Shown: positions 33,027-43,291 of the stretch, piece by piece | How the letters are laid out: each line of letters starts with the position of its first letter | Position numbering within the stretch: the first letter of the stretch is position 1 | Source: Ruminococcus hominis | Lineage (GTDB): Bacteria > Bacillota > Clostridia > Lachnospirales > Lachnospiraceae | Reading direction: 5' to 3' | NCBI RefSeq assembly: GCF_014287355.1 | Contig: NZ_JACOPE010000001.1 | Span: forward strand, 1,674,001 to 1,738,000 | DNA: 64,000 nucleotides | The notes under the pieces: generated by a model | Seen by the model: the letters and a program-made list of their open reading frames with translations, nothing else | Databases searched by the model: none | Told to the model about the DNA's origin: nothing | Position numbers and translations under genes: made by a program

Positions 33027-34550
33027 TTAGCACGATTTCACTATTTTCATAATATTTAAAATCTTATATATTGCACTCATATCCAGATTTTCACGAATAA
33101 TGGCTGCAAGCTTATCATACTGTTCTTCTTTATATGCAGACATATCCACAGCCTCTACTTCATTGATATTTAATCCTTTTTGTTTCAATAATGCAATTAT
33201 AAGTTGCCTTGCAACTTCTGGTTTGTCAAAAATCCCATGTACATAGCTTCCATATACAGTTCCTTTTGCAGCCCCATCGATTGTTAAAGTATTCTGCACG
33301 ATATCATTTAATTTCAAAATACCTTGTGTATCATTCAAATAACTCGTTTTTCCCATATGAATTTCATATCCTTCAATTTCAATTCCTTTTAATTCCGAAA
33401 GCATTCCGGGAACTTCTTGAAATGTTCCTTTCACACGAGTTCTTTTCTTTTCTTTTTGAAATACTGTTTTTATTGGAAGCAATTCAAGTCCTCGGATTTT
33501 TCCTGCTCTCTCAACCCCATTTGGATCTTCTATCTCTGCTCCAAGCATCTGGTAGCCTCCACAAATACCAAATACCAGTTTGTTATGCTTTGCATGTTTC
33601 TGGATTTTCATCTCAAGACCATTTTGCCGCATCCACAAAATATCTTCCATTGTATTTTTACTTCCAGGGAGAATTACTGCATCAGGATTTCCAAATTCTT
33701 CAGCACTAGTTACATAACGGACAGAAACCATATCCATACATTCTAACGCCATCATATCTGTGAAATTTGATAACCTTGGAAAACGGATTACTGCAATGTC
33801 AATTAACGACACCTCTTTTTTATTCTGGATTCTTTCCGACAGACTGTCTTCTTCATCAATGTCTAGATGAAAATACGGAATTACCCCGAGTACCGGTTTA
33901 TTTGTTCTGTCTTCTAACATTTTTAATCCTGGATCTAATATTTTTTTATCTCCGCGGAATTTATTGATAACAGTCCCTACAATTCGGTCTTGCTCTTCTT
34001 TTTCCAAAAGTTCTATAGTTCCAACAATCTGTGCAAAAACGCCTCCACGGTCAATGTCTCCAACTAATATTACCGGTGCATCCGCAAGTTTTGCCATTCC
34101 CATATTTACAATATCTTCTTGTTTTAGGTTTATTTCTGCCGGACTTCCTGCCCCCTCAATGACGATAATATCATATTCTTTATTAAGTTGCTCATAGGCC
34201 TGCATAATTGCAGGAACATATTCTTTTTTATGGCGATAATATTCCATAGCAGACATATTCCCCATCACTTCTCCATTTATGATAACTTGCGAGCCTGTAT
34301 CACTGGAAGGTTTCAATAAAATCGGATTCATCAAAACAGAGGGCTTAATCCCTGCCGCTTCAGCCTGCATCACCTGTGCCCTTCCCATTTCAAGACCTTC
34401 TTCTGTAATATACGAGTTCAACGCCATATTTTGTGATTTAAACGGAGCCACTTTATATCCATCCTGTGCAAACACTCTGCATAATCCTCCCGCAAGAATA
34501 CTTTTTCCTGCATTCGACATTGTTCCTTGTATCATAATAGATTTTGCCAT
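33027..34550 (-). CDS. cbiP: Cobyric acid synthase (glutamine-hydrolysing)
   Basis: A 507-residue CobQ/CbiP amidotransferase that amidates cobyrinate diamide at four side chains using glutamine and ATP. The N-terminal dethiobiotin-synthetase-like domain has [18 protein letters not shown]. The C-terminal glutaminase domain has its nucleophile Cys in [11 protein letters not shown] (about residue 330) and the His in [11 protein letters not shown] (about 438). The start overlaps the 3' end of cobD by 19 bases. Its place between cobD and cobU fits the late stage of corrin amidation. Confidence 0.95.
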   Translation of the reverse strand: MAKSIMIQGTMSNAGKSILAGGLCRVFAQDGYKVAPFKSQNMALNSYITEEGLEMGRAQVMQAEAAGIKPSVLMNPILLKPSSDTGSQVIINGEVMGNMSAMEYYRHKKEYVPAIMQAYEQLNKEYDIIVIEGAGSPAEINLKQEDIVNMGMAKLADAPVILVGDIDRGGVFAQIVGTIELLEKEEQDRIVGTVINKFRGDKKILDPGLKMLEDRTNKPVLGVIPYFHLDIDEEDSLSERIQNKKEVSLIDIAVIRFPRLSNFTDMMALECMDMVSVRYVTSAEEFGNPDAVILPGSKNTMEDILWMRQNGLEMKIQKHAKHNKLVFGICGGYQMLGAEIEDPNGVERAGKIRGLELLPIKTVFQKEKKRTRVKGTFQEVPGMLSELKGIEIEGYEIHMGKTSYLNDTQGILKLNDIVQNTLTIDGAAKGTVYGSYVHGIFDKPEVARQLIIALLKQKGLNINEVEAVDMSAYKEEQYDKLAAIIRENLDMSAIYKILNIMKIVKSC

Positions 34551-35602
34551 TTTCTTACCTCTTCTCTTAAAGCTGTTAGTAATCGATTATTTTCTTCTTC
34601 TCTTTTTATTGCTATTCGATAATACCCTTTTTTTAATCCGATATAATTCTGACAGTCACGGATCAAAATATTTTTTTTAAGTAATTTTTCGTACAAAGAC
34701 ACTTTTTCTTCATAATATATTAAAATGTAATTTGCATCCGATTTGATATAGGATATTCCGATGGATTCTAACTCTAATTCCATTCTTTTACGTTCTTTTG
34801 TAATATATTGTCTGGTTTTTTCAACACGTTCTTCATCCTCAATTGCTGCAAGTCCTGCCGCTTGAGCTACTGTCGATACACTCCAAGGTTGACGTACCCT
34901 CTGCATTCTTTCCAGTAAAGAATTATCACTGCACAATATGTATCCCAGTCTTAATCCGGGTATTGCATGCATTTTAGTAAATGCACGTAAAATAACTAAT
35001 TGAGAACAATTTTTTACCTCTGTTTGCATAGTTGATTCTTTGGGATTTTCTAAGAATTCATAAAAACATTCATCTAATATCAAACGAATCTGGTATTTTA
35101 CGCATTTTTCTAATATCTGCATTAGTAAATTTTTAGGGATTTTTTTTCCGGTCGGATTATTGGGAGAGCATAAAAATACAACATCTAAATCTGAAGTCAA
35201 ATTCAAAAGAATGTTCTCGTTTACTTCAAAATCATCTTTTGTATACAAGTATGCATGCCGCACATCACACTCAACTGTTCGTAGTGCCTGCTCATATTCT
35301 GAAAATGTTGGTGCTGTAACTAATGCCTTTTTTGGTTTTTCTGCGAGGACATAGGAAAAGATCAAATCTGCAGCCCCATTTCCACACAGTATATATGGCT
35401 CTGGCAATTCCAAATAATCTGCTATCTTTCTAACCAATGCACGGCACTTGTTGTCCGGATAATGATGAATCTCTTTTAAAGCACTTTGTGCAGCTGCGAT
35501 TACATTTTCACTAGCACCAAATGGATTAATATTCGTTGAAAAATCCAATATTTTATCATATTCTTTATAGTTATAAATGTCTCCTCCATGTACATATTGC
35601 AT
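34532..35602 (-). CDS. cobD: Threonine-phosphate decarboxylase-like PLP enzyme
   Basis: A 356-residue fold-type I PLP protein that makes (R)-1-aminopropan-2-ol phosphate from threonine phosphate, the linker of the nucleotide loop. Motifs are [33 protein letters not shown] near residue 75, [11 protein letters not shown] near 145, and the PLP lysine in [18 protein letters not shown] near residue 215. The histidinol-phosphate aminotransferase family is related, but the cob operon context decides. The start follows GAGGGAATAAAA. Confidence 0.9.
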   Translation of the reverse strand: MQYVHGGDIYNYKEYDKILDFSTNINPFGASENVIAAAQSALKEIHHYPDNKCRALVRKIADYLELPEPYILCGNGAADLIFSYVLAEKPKKALVTAPTFSEYEQALRTVECDVRHAYLYTKDDFEVNENILLNLTSDLDVVFLCSPNNPTGKKIPKNLLMQILEKCVKYQIRLILDECFYEFLENPKESTMQTEVKNCSQLVILRAFTKMHAIPGLRLGYILCSDNSLLERMQRVRQPWSVSTVAQAAGLAAIEDEERVEKTRQYITKERKRMELELESIGISYIKSDANYILIYYEEKVSLYEKLLKKNILIRDCQNYIGLKKGYYRIAIKREEENNRLLTALREEVRKWQNLL

Positions 35603-35634
35603 TTTTATTCCCTCTTAGCTCGCCTTTTTCATTT

Positions 35635-35671
35635 GTATAATTGTATACAATCACCTTGTATGCAATTATAC
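35635..35671. other. Intercistronic hairpin between cbiB and cobD
   Basis: A 16-bp stem (35635-35650 and 35656-35671) has one mismatch and a 5-base loop TCACC, immediately after the cbiB stop. There is no adjacent T run. It may stabilise or process the operon mRNA. Confidence 0.6.
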
Positions 35672-35672
35672 T

Positions 35673-36635
35673 CTATATTATATAAAATAATAGTTTAAAT
35701 GTTCCGAATATTATCATTGTAACAATTGCTGTAACATACATCAAACGATTTGTTTGACAAATATCCTCAATACGTATTGAACGAATCGGTTCTCCAATAT
35801 ACGGTTTCTTATATAACTTTCCAAAATACCACGCATCACCGGCCAATTGTATATCCAATGCTCCCGCACATACTGCTTCTGTTTGCGCCGAATTTGGACT
35901 ACTGTGATTGTAACGATCTCTTAAAAAGATTTTCCAAGCGTTTTTCCAATCTAGTCCACATAAAAATGATGCCAAAACCATCACAATTGCCGAAATTCTA
36001 GCCGGAATATAATTTACAAGATCATCCATTTTTGCTGCTATTCTCCCTATATATAAATATTTTTCATCTTTATAGCCCAACATAGAATCCATTGTATTAA
36101 TTGCTTTATATAACATTCCAAGAGGAGCACCACCTATTAACATATAAAAGAGGGGAGCGATCACGCCATCCGATGTGTTTTCTGCTATTGTTTCAACAGT
36201 TGCTTTTGTTATTCCTTCACAATCTAAATTTGCTGTATCTCGTCCAACAATCATTGATACCGCTTTTCTTGCTCCCTCTAAATCACTATCTTTCAATTTC
36301 ATATATACTTTCATGCTTTCTGTTTTCAACGATTTAGCTGCAAGCAATTGATAACACCAGAACATCTCCAGCAAAAATGCCGCAATTTCATTTTTGCTTT
36401 TCAAAATTTCTAACACTCCATATGGGATTCCCGTAAATAAAATTACAACTATTCCCCATAACACTGCCCCACCTATCAATAATCCGGATTTTGAATTTCG
36501 GCTTATTTTACGGACAGCTTTTTCTAGTAATGAAATAACATTACCCATAATACGAACCGGATGGTACAACCATACCGGGTCTCCAAACAGAAAATCTAAA
36601 CAAAACCCTCCAATACAAGCTACCAATGAAATCAT
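35673..36635 (-). CDS. cbiB: Adenosylcobinamide-phosphate synthase CbiB
   Basis: A 320-residue membrane enzyme that attaches the aminopropanol (phosphate) linker to adenosylcobyric acid. It has several transmembrane helices and the family motifs FLFGDPVWLYHPVRIMG near the N-terminus and LEGARKAVSMIVGRDT near residue 120. It also has ATVETIAENTSDGVIAPLFYMLIGG, NTMDSMLGYKDEKYLYIGR and HSSPNSAQTEAVCAGALDI. Its start overlaps the stop of the CobC-like gene by 4 bases. Confidence 0.95.
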   Translation of the reverse strand: MISLVACIGGFCLDFLFGDPVWLYHPVRIMGNVISLLEKAVRKISRNSKSGLLIGGAVLWGIVVILFTGIPYGVLEILKSKNEIAAFLLEMFWCYQLLAAKSLKTESMKVYMKLKDSDLEGARKAVSMIVGRDTANLDCEGITKATVETIAENTSDGVIAPLFYMLIGGAPLGMLYKAINTMDSMLGYKDEKYLYIGRIAAKMDDLVNYIPARISAIVMVLASFLCGLDWKNAWKIFLRDRYNHSSPNSAQTEAVCAGALDIQLAGDAWYFGKLYKKPYIGEPIRSIRIEDICQTNRLMYVTAIVTMIIFGTFKLLFYII

Positions 36636-37243
36636 AGCTTTTTAATCCCCCTCAACACTTTCTTTTGCCCCTCTTTCCATTCTTTTTCATCCAAATACAT
36701 CTGATAACCTTCTCCATTTTTTAATAACCAATCGTAAAACTCAGAAGCTTGTTCCGAAAATTGCGAAAGAACAGCCATAATAGAACCTCCATGAATAACA
36801 AAACAGACACATTTTTTATGTTGTTCTATCGCCTGAAATATGGATTCTTCAAATCCGTCTCTGCATCGCTTTAAAAAGCTTTCACGACTTTCTCCTTTTG
36901 GAAAAGGTAAAGTCCCATTTGATTCCAGCCATGCCTGATATTCCGGAAATGCTTGTAATTCTTCATGATTTTTGTTTTCAAATAACCCAAAATCACTTTC
37001 TTTAAGCTTAGGCTGTAATTGTAATGCAATATCCGAAAAATATATTTTTGCGGTTTCTACACATCTTTTTAATGGACTTGAAATAAGCATATCCGGTAAC
37101 TGACATTTTTTTAATTTATTTTGCATTTGCTCAATTATAACAAGCTGTGTTTCTTTTTTTATCAAAGACTCATCGGTTGTTCCGATATATCTATGCTCTA
37201 CATTTCCTTTTGTTTTCAAATGACGAATCAAATAAATTTCCAT
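36632..37243 (-). CDS. cobC: CobC-like histidine phosphatase (alpha-ribazole phosphatase)
   Basis: A 203-residue histidine-phosphatase-family protein, thought to dephosphorylate alpha-ribazole (or cobalamin) 5'-phosphate in the nucleotide loop pathway. The phosphate-accepting His is in LIRHLKTKGNVE; the usual RHG is RHL here. Other catalytic residues are SSPLKRCVETAK and FVIHGGSIMA near residue 145. The start at 37243 follows ACAGGAG by 6 bases. An alternative ATG at 37258 overlaps the cobS stop. The context between cobS and cbiB supports the assignment. Confidence 0.88.
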   Translation of the reverse strand: MEIYLIRHLKTKGNVEHRYIGTTDESLIKKETQLVIIEQMQNKLKKCQLPDMLISSPLKRCVETAKIYFSDIALQLQPKLKESDFGLFENKNHEELQAFPEYQAWLESNGTLPFPKGESRESFLKRCRDGFEESIFQAIEQHKKCVCFVIHGGSIMAVLSQFSEQASEFYDWLLKNGEGYQMYLDEKEWKEGQKKVLRGIKKL

Positions 37244-37254
37244 TTTTTCTCCTG

Positions 37255-38028
37255 TCATACTAAAGCGTACAATCTTGTTCCTAATACAATTACTCCCAAC
37301 ATGAGCAATTCAAAGACTTGTAAAAAATACCCTGCCAGATCTCCCGTAATGCCTCCAAATTGTTTCTTACATAAGATTTTATAATATTGAAAGAAAAGCG
37401 TTCCTGCCACGAACAGAGTTATAGCATTTCGGGGATTGTATACTAGCATACAACCAGTACTTATCACTATCCAGCAATACATTATCATTTTAACACGATT
37501 TTTTTGTGCAGCATCTTGAAAGGTTTTGGCTAAACCGCTATTTTTTGCAGTTTGAAATGTTACAACAGAATAACCGCTCAATGCTCTAGATAGAACATAA
37601 CTCCAAGAAATCAATGGCAGCATTTCAACACTTACTTCGCTCCACAATGCAATATTGCACAATAGATAACATCCCATCCCAATAATTGCAAATGCACCTG
37701 AATTCGAGTCTTTCAATATTTGTAGTTTCTTTTCTTTATCACCCCAGGAACTGAGTGCATCCATTGTATCCAAAAAGCCATCAAGATGTATTCCTCCGGT
37801 TATCATTATTGACAGTAAAGTCATGATTACAGAAAAAAACAAACTGCCAAACGTACTTTTTATAAGTAATGTACCGATTATCTGCACACATACACCAATC
37901 ACAATTCCAATCACCGGGAAAAAGCACATTGTATATTTCATATTTTTATCATTCCATTCCACCTTCGGCATCGGAATTTTAGAATACATGGAAAATGCAA
38001 TGATTATTGATTCAAACAAATTTTTCAT
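37255..38028 (-). CDS. cobS: Cobalamin synthase (adenosylcobinamide-GDP ribazoletransferase)
   Basis: A 257-residue inner-membrane enzyme joining activated cobinamide-GDP with alpha-ribazole (phosphate). It has about six transmembrane segments. The metal-binding DGFLD motif is in GGIHLDGFLDTMDALSSWGD near residue 80, and CKKQFGGITGDLAGY lies near the C-terminus. It starts 2 bases after cobT and ends within the CobC start region. All three act in the nucleotide loop assembly. Confidence 0.95.
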   Translation of the reverse strand: MKNLFESIIIAFSMYSKIPMPKVEWNDKNMKYTMCFFPVIGIVIGVCVQIIGTLLIKSTFGSLFFSVIMTLLSIMITGGIHLDGFLDTMDALSSWGDKEKKLQILKDSNSGAFAIIGMGCYLLCNIALWSEVSVEMLPLISWSYVLSRALSGYSVVTFQTAKNSGLAKTFQDAAQKNRVKMIMYCWIVISTGCMLVYNPRNAITLFVAGTLFFQYYKILCKKQFGGITGDLAGYFLQVFELLMLGVIVLGTRLYALV

Positions 38029-38030
38029 AA

Positions 38031-39098
38031 CTATTCCAAAACCTCATATTGTTCTACTTTAATATCTGCAAATGTTCCCATTTGTCGATATACCTGCAAA
38101 CCCATATCTAATAAAGGCATTGCTGCTACTGCACCGCTTCCTTCTCCCAAACACATATTACAATCTAAAAACGCAGATAGTTTTAACTCCTCAAGAAGCA
38201 TTCGCCCGGCAGGTTCATTTGAAACATGTGACGCAATTATATAGTCTCTGGTTTCTGGAATCATTTTCACTGCACATAAAGCAGCTGTTGTAGAGATAAA
38301 GCCATCTAAAACAATTGGTACATGGTACATTGCACCTCCAAGACATACCCCTGTCAATCCGGCGATATCAAGGCCACCTACACAAGCTAATACCTCTATT
38401 ATGTTTTGTGGATCAGGTTTATATTTATTAATTGCCGTTTCAATCGTAGTAATCTTTCGTTGCAATCCCTCAGATGAAAGACCGGCTCCTTTTCCCGTTA
38501 CTTCTTCCACTGATTTTTGCAATAATATTGCCGTAACAGCACTGCTTGTAGTTGTATTTCCTATTCCCATTTCGCCAGTTGCCAGAATATCATAGCCTTT
38601 TTGCTTACATTCTCTGACTGTATCAATACCAATCTGAATTGCTTTCCATACTTCTTCTCTGTTCATAGCAGGTTCTACTGCAAAGTTTTTGGTCCCATAG
38701 CTGACCTTTTTTTCCTGAACAGTTATAGAACTTACATCTGTGATCATTCCGATATCAACCGGTATTAAATCAACGCCCGCTATATCGGCCATAATATTTG
38801 TACTTGCCGCATGATGCATAAAATTATCCGCTACAATTGCTGTCACTTCCTGCCCGATCTGGGTTACACCCTCTGCAACCACCCCGTTATCAGCACACAT
38901 AATGATCAATCCCTTTTTATCCAACTGATACTCTGCTGTCTTTTTCATTCCAGCCATGCGTACCACTACATCTTCCAGTTTACCAAGACTGAACAATGGT
39001 TTTGCAACTGACATCCATCTCGCTTTTGCAGCTTCCATACTTACTTTATCTGCTTTATCTATTTGTTTTCTTAATTTTTCTATTGTTAGCGTTGTCAT
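38031..39098 (-). CDS. cobT: Nicotinate-nucleotide:dimethylbenzimidazole phosphoribosyltransferase
   Basis: A 355-residue enzyme activating the lower-ligand base by transfer of phosphoribose from nicotinate mononucleotide. Signatures include MCADNGVVAEGVTQIG near residue 85, the ATGEMGIGNTTTSSAV stretch near 170, and GGLDIAGLTG near 240. The catalytic glutamate is in MCLGEGSGAVAA near residue 315. With cobS and cobC it shows that the cell completes a base-containing cobamide. Which base is used cannot be read from the sequence. Confidence 0.96.
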   Translation of the reverse strand: MTTLTIEKLRKQIDKADKVSMEAAKARWMSVAKPLFSLGKLEDVVVRMAGMKKTAEYQLDKKGLIIMCADNGVVAEGVTQIGQEVTAIVADNFMHHAASTNIMADIAGVDLIPVDIGMITDVSSITVQEKKVSYGTKNFAVEPAMNREEVWKAIQIGIDTVRECKQKGYDILATGEMGIGNTTTSSAVTAILLQKSVEEVTGKGAGLSSEGLQRKITTIETAINKYKPDPQNIIEVLACVGGLDIAGLTGVCLGGAMYHVPIVLDGFISTTAALCAVKMIPETRDYIIASHVSNEPAGRMLLEELKLSAFLDCNMCLGEGSGAVAAMPLLDMGLQVYRQMGTFADIKVEQYEVLE

Positions 39099-39119
39099 TT
39101 TTTATCTTACTTCCTCTAT

Positions 39120-40523
39120 CTAGTTCGTCTGATTCACTGTAATATCCCATTCTTTACAGGCATCTATAAAACGCTCTACAAAGTTTGGATTAGACCGAAA
39201 ATAAAGGTGTGGAAATCCTGCAAATAAATTATCTCTCATATGAATACAATTCCAACTTCTTTTTTTATCCGGCTTTACCGCAAGACAATCTGTTCCATTC
39301 TGTGTACTGTCCCAATAATGAAACTCATGAGCTTTCATTATTTCATCCTTTTTTAAAAATTTTCCGTTTTTCTCTGCCTTTAAAGTAATATATCCAAATC
39401 TCCCTAATCTGTCCGTTTTAAATGCTTCGGCTTTTATTACATTCGTCATCTTAATTTTCATTCTCTCTGGATTTTCCAGTGTTTCATGCAAATATAAAAA
39501 CCCTCCACATTCTGCAATTGTTGGCATACCCGCATCTATTTTGCTTTGAATATCTTTTCTCATAGATATATTTGCTGATAATTTTTCTGCATACAATTCC
39601 GGATATCCCCCGCCTATAATCAATCCTTTTATATTTTCAGGCAGTTTTTTTTCTACCAATGGACTAAATTCTACCAATTCGCATCCTTTTTCGCGAAGCA
39701 TTCGTAAATTTTCTTCATAATAAAAGCAAAATGCCTCATCTCTGGCTATTCCGATTCGAACTCTATTTTTTACAATACTCTTTTCATCCAACGAATTTTT
39801 TATTACTGTTTCTATCTGTGGTGCCTGACATGCTATTTGTAAAATCTGTTCCAAATCTACAGTACTTTTAATAAGCTCACCAGCTTCATGTAGCTTTTTC
39901 TGAATATGGATTATATGTTCTGGCAGCTTCAATCCTAAATGACGGCTTTCCAATTGAAAAGCTTCATGTTCCGGAACATATCCCACTATGGGTATATCAT
40001 AACCACATTTCAACAATTCGGTTTCAATGAGTTGCTTCATACGTGGATATATCATTCCTGATATACGATTTAAAATAATTCCCCTTATCTGCTGATCTTT
40101 TCGAAACTCTAACATTCCCAGAATAATAGGAACAACGGATAATGCCATTCCCTTACATGGGACAACTAAAATAGCCGGTATAGATAAGCTTCTCGAAACA
40201 TCATAGGAACTTGCCTGATCGGACTCTAGTGCAAGGCCGTCATAATACCCCATAACCCCTTCCGTTATAACAATGTCTCTATTTTTTCCATGGTTCACAA
40301 ATAACTCTTGCAGAGAGTCTTTCGTACTGAAAAAAAGATCCAGATTCTCGGAAGGTACTTGAAGTACCTCCCTATGAAACATTGGATCTATGTAATCCGG
40401 TCCACATTTACATGCGGCCACATCTATATTTTTCTGCTTCAGTGCGGATAAAATTGCACATGTAATTGCCGTTTTACCACTTCCACTGGAGCTACCGGTT
40501 ATCATTATTCTCGGTATTTGCAT
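39120..40523 (-). CDS. cbiA: Cobyrinate a,c-diamide synthase
   Basis: A 467-residue ATP- and glutamine-dependent amidotransferase that amidates the a and c side chains of cobyrinate. The P-loop SSGSGKTAITCAIL is near residue 12. CGPDYIDPMFH is near residue 40 and GVMGYYDG near 90. The C-terminal class I glutaminase domain has GLIIGGGYPELYAEKL and the nucleophile Cys in IAECGGFLYLHE near residue 335. It lies 8 bases downstream of cbiET. Confidence 0.95.
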   Translation of the reverse strand: MQIPRIMITGSSSGSGKTAITCAILSALKQKNIDVAACKCGPDYIDPMFHREVLQVPSENLDLFFSTKDSLQELFVNHGKNRDIVITEGVMGYYDGLALESDQASSYDVSRSLSIPAILVVPCKGMALSVVPIILGMLEFRKDQQIRGIILNRISGMIYPRMKQLIETELLKCGYDIPIVGYVPEHEAFQLESRHLGLKLPEHIIHIQKKLHEAGELIKSTVDLEQILQIACQAPQIETVIKNSLDEKSIVKNRVRIGIARDEAFCFYYEENLRMLREKGCELVEFSPLVEKKLPENIKGLIIGGGYPELYAEKLSANISMRKDIQSKIDAGMPTIAECGGFLYLHETLENPERMKIKMTNVIKAEAFKTDRLGRFGYITLKAEKNGKFLKKDEIMKAHEFHYWDSTQNGTDCLAVKPDKKRSWNCIHMRDNLFAGFPHLYFRSNPNFVERFIDACKEWDITVNQTN

Positions 40524-40531
40524 AAGCTATT

Positions 40532-41767
40532 TTAGCCTTCCTTTCTATCCGTCACAATATAAATCGGATTCTGTCCAAGCATCATATGATATTGTCCGAG
40601 TGTCTTCGCTTTTGATACGCAGACCTGTATAATTTCAGGATTTTGTAGTAGCCGTTCTTTTGTTGCCTCCATTATTTCTTTAATTGTTTCTAATGAAATT
40701 GCATTCAATACGATGGTTACTTCGGGATTTTTATCTCTCACAGCTTTTAATATAGCTTTTAAATTTCCTGATGTTCCTCCAATAAAGACATGGGTTGGTT
40801 TTTCTAATTTGCTCAGTACATCCGGCGCTACTCCCTCAATAGCTGTAACCCAATCTGTACAAAACTTTTTCTTGTTTTCTTCTATTAACGATATTCCTTC
40901 CGGATTCTTTTCTATTGCATACACCCGGATTTTTTCTGAACATAACGCTGCCTCAATTGAAACTGAACCTGTTCCTGCCCCAATATCATACAATACAGCT
41001 TCCTCAGTCAACCCTAATTTACGAAGACTAATCTCTCGTATCTCCTCTTTCGTCATAGGAACTTTTCCACGTACCCAGTCTTCCTCTGGAATCCCCTTAT
41101 ACTTCCAACTTTGTGGTCTTGTGTTTTTTACCATTACAGTACATAGGCCTGATAAATCTTCTATTGTTAGTTCAGAACCCTTCCGAATTACTATTAATTC
41201 ATTTTCATAAGACAAATTTTTACCTATATAAAATAGAGTATCGTCCAAATGATATTTTTTTACTTTTTTACAAACTTCTTCTGCAATATCATTTCCACCA
41301 AGAAGTAAGAAGGTTTTATTATGATTTGCAATAGTCTGGATGTAATTTTGCTTTTCACCATGCGCACTTATAATTTTGGCATCATCCCATGATGTATGCA
41401 ACTTTGCTGCCAGATATACAACAGACGAAATACCAGGAATCTGATATACCTGTATACACTGCTCATCATTTCCCAATTTTGTTTTAATTACATTTTCCAG
41501 TTTCTTTGCTCCGCTATAAAATCCTGTATCTCCAGATAAAACAATCCCTATATTCTGATATTGTAAATGTGTATCCAGCCACTGACAAATTTCATCTGGT
41601 TTATAAGAGCAAAATTGAGGTTTATTATATTCTTGAACGGATTCCAGCATTCTGGATGCTCCTATAATGCAATCACACTGTTCTAAAATGCTCTCTGTTA
41701 ATAATGTTCGTGTATTTCTCGAACCCATTCCTATCCCAATCAAATAAATCTGTCTTGTTATATTCAT
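40532..41767 (-). CDS. cbiET: CbiET fusion: cobalt-precorrin-7 C5- and precorrin-6B C15-methyltransferase/decarboxylase
   Basis: A 411-residue fusion. Residues 1 to about 200 are the CbiE SAM-dependent tetrapyrrole methylase (IGIGMGSRNTRTLL, LSGDTGFYSGAKKLE). Residues about 210-411 are CbiT, with a Rossmann SAM site VLYDIGAGTGSVSIEAAL and FIGGTSGNLKAILKAV. It methylates C5 and C15 and decarboxylates the acetate at C12. The fused form equals CobL of the aerobic pathway, but cbiD and CbiA-type context mark the anaerobic branch. It starts 11 bases after cbiH. Confidence 0.95.
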   Translation of the reverse strand: MNITRQIYLIGIGMGSRNTRTLLTESILEQCDCIIGASRMLESVQEYNKPQFCSYKPDEICQWLDTHLQYQNIGIVLSGDTGFYSGAKKLENVIKTKLGNDEQCIQVYQIPGISSVVYLAAKLHTSWDDAKIISAHGEKQNYIQTIANHNKTFLLLGGNDIAEEVCKKVKKYHLDDTLFYIGKNLSYENELIVIRKGSELTIEDLSGLCTVMVKNTRPQSWKYKGIPEEDWVRGKVPMTKEEIREISLRKLGLTEEAVLYDIGAGTGSVSIEAALCSEKIRVYAIEKNPEGISLIEENKKKFCTDWVTAIEGVAPDVLSKLEKPTHVFIGGTSGNLKAILKAVRDKNPEVTIVLNAISLETIKEIMEATKERLLQNPEIIQVCVSKAKTLGQYHMMLGQNPIYIVTDRKEG

Positions 41768-41778
41768 TTTTATAATCC

Positions 41779-42513
41779 TTATCTTGTTACATTATATCCT
41801 CTAGGTGTGACCATTTTATGATTTAAACACATTGTTTGGGCATTTCCTATAAACACCGTTGTAAACATATCCGTCTCCGTATGTTCTAACTCTTCCAGTG
41901 TAAGAATCTGTCTTGTTTCTTCTTTTCTTCCTATATTGCGGACTAAACCACAAATAGTCTCTGGTTTCTTAAACTCTTTCATAATTTTGCAAGCTTTTTC
42001 CAGATAATCGCTACGTTTTTTGCTGGAAGGATTATAAAGGCAAATAACAAAATCAGCCATTGCAGCTGCCCTTAATCGTATTTCAATTTTATCCCATGGG
42101 GTCATCAAATCACTCAAGCTGATTACGGCAAAATCATGCATCAGCGGTGCTCCTAAAACCGCTGCCCCTCCAATTGCCGCAGTGATTCCCGGAATAATCT
42201 CTACCTCAACTTCTGGAAATTTTGAACTAATCTGAAGCATTAATCCGGCCATTCCGTATACTCCTGCATCACCACTACATACCATGGCTGTTGTTTTTTC
42301 TTGCATTGCTTCCATAAATGCCATATGACATCGTTCTACTTCTTGTTTCATTGGAGTACTTTTATATATTTTATCCGGAAATGTGTCCCGAATCAAATCT
42401 AAATACACTGGATAGCCAACAATTACTTCACTTTGTTCTAAAGCGGTATACGCTTCCCCTGTCATCTGCTTTCCAGCCCCTGGTCCAAGACCAACCACGT
42501 AAATTTTCTTCAT
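41779..42513 (-). CDS. cbiH: Cobalt-precorrin-3 C17-methyltransferase
   Basis: A 244-residue tetrapyrrole methylase that adds the C17 methyl and contracts the ring. The N-terminal glycine motif is VGLGPGAGKQMTGEAYTALEQ. Other SAM/substrate loops are VCSGDAGVYGMAGLM near residue 80, GITAAIGGAAVLGAPLMHDF near 110 and LYNPSSKKR near 160. There is no fused CbiG domain, although CbiG-CbiH fusions exist elsewhere. It is separated from cbiF by 3 bases. Confidence 0.94.
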   Translation of the reverse strand: MKKIYVVGLGPGAGKQMTGEAYTALEQSEVIVGYPVYLDLIRDTFPDKIYKSTPMKQEVERCHMAFMEAMQEKTTAMVCSGDAGVYGMAGLMLQISSKFPEVEVEIIPGITAAIGGAAVLGAPLMHDFAVISLSDLMTPWDKIEIRLRAAAMADFVICLYNPSSKKRSDYLEKACKIMKEFKKPETICGLVRNIGRKEETRQILTLEELEHTETDMFTTVFIGNAQTMCLNHKMVTPRGYNVTR

Positions 42514-42516
42514 ATA

Positions 42517-43278
42517 TCAAGGCTCCTTTCTTCCCTTTCTAAATTCAGTTGTAAAATCAGGATGGTATAACTCAGAGCGTTGATATTCACTGTTTAATAC
42601 ACGGCCAACAACGATAAGTGCTATTTTTTTGATGTCATTTTCTTTTGCTGTTCTTGCTAATGAGTCTATTGTACAATGATACACTTTCTCTTCCGGCCAT
42701 GTTGCTTTATAAACAATTGCCGCAGGAGTATCCGGTGAATAGCCGCCCGCTATTAGTTCTTTTTGCAACTCCAAAAGCATGCCCGTACTTAAAAAGATTG
42801 TCATCGTTGCCTGGTGTGATGCAAAGGAACGAATTGATTCTCTTTCCGGAACAGGTGTACGCCCTGCCATTCTTGTAATAATCACAGACTGTGAAATACC
42901 GGGCAGTGTATATTCCGCATTTAATGCCGCTGCTGCTCCGCAGAAAGAACTTACTCCGGGACATACTTCGTATTTAATTTGTTCCCTCATAAGCCAATCC
43001 ATTTGCTCTTTAATCGCACCATAAAGGCATGGATCTCCTGTATGTAAACGCACAATTTCTTTTCCTTCGTGATCTCCATTAACCATAACATCCATAACTT
43101 CTTCTAATGTCATTTCTGCACTATTATAGACAATACAATTTTCTTTTTTGTTATTCAACAGCTCTGGATTGACAAGTGAGCCCGCATATACAATAATATC
43201 TGCTGTTTGAAGAAGTTTCAATCCTCTAACTGTAATCAAATCTTCCGCTCCCGGACCTGCTCCTACAAATGTTATCAC
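42517..43278 (-). CDS. cbiF: Cobalt-precorrin-4 C11-methyltransferase
   Basis: A 253-residue SAM-dependent methylase of corrin C11. Motifs are FVGAGPGAEDLITVRGLKL (residues 4-22), YAGSLVNPELL, RLHTGDPCLYGAIKEQMDWL near residue 80, PGVSSFCGAAAALNAEYT near 107, and TIFLSTGM near 155. It sits in the early-methylation block cbiL-cbiF-cbiH. The ribosome site AAGGAGG precedes it, 13 bases after cbiL. Confidence 0.95.
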   Translation of the reverse strand: MITFVGAGPGAEDLITVRGLKLLQTADIIVYAGSLVNPELLNNKKENCIVYNSAEMTLEEVMDVMVNGDHEGKEIVRLHTGDPCLYGAIKEQMDWLMREQIKYEVCPGVSSFCGAAAALNAEYTLPGISQSVIITRMAGRTPVPERESIRSFASHQATMTIFLSTGMLLELQKELIAGGYSPDTPAAIVYKATWPEEKVYHCTIDSLARTAKENDIKKIALIVVGRVLNSEYQRSELYHPDFTTEFRKGRKEP

Positions 43279-43291
43279 GTATTTTCCTCCT

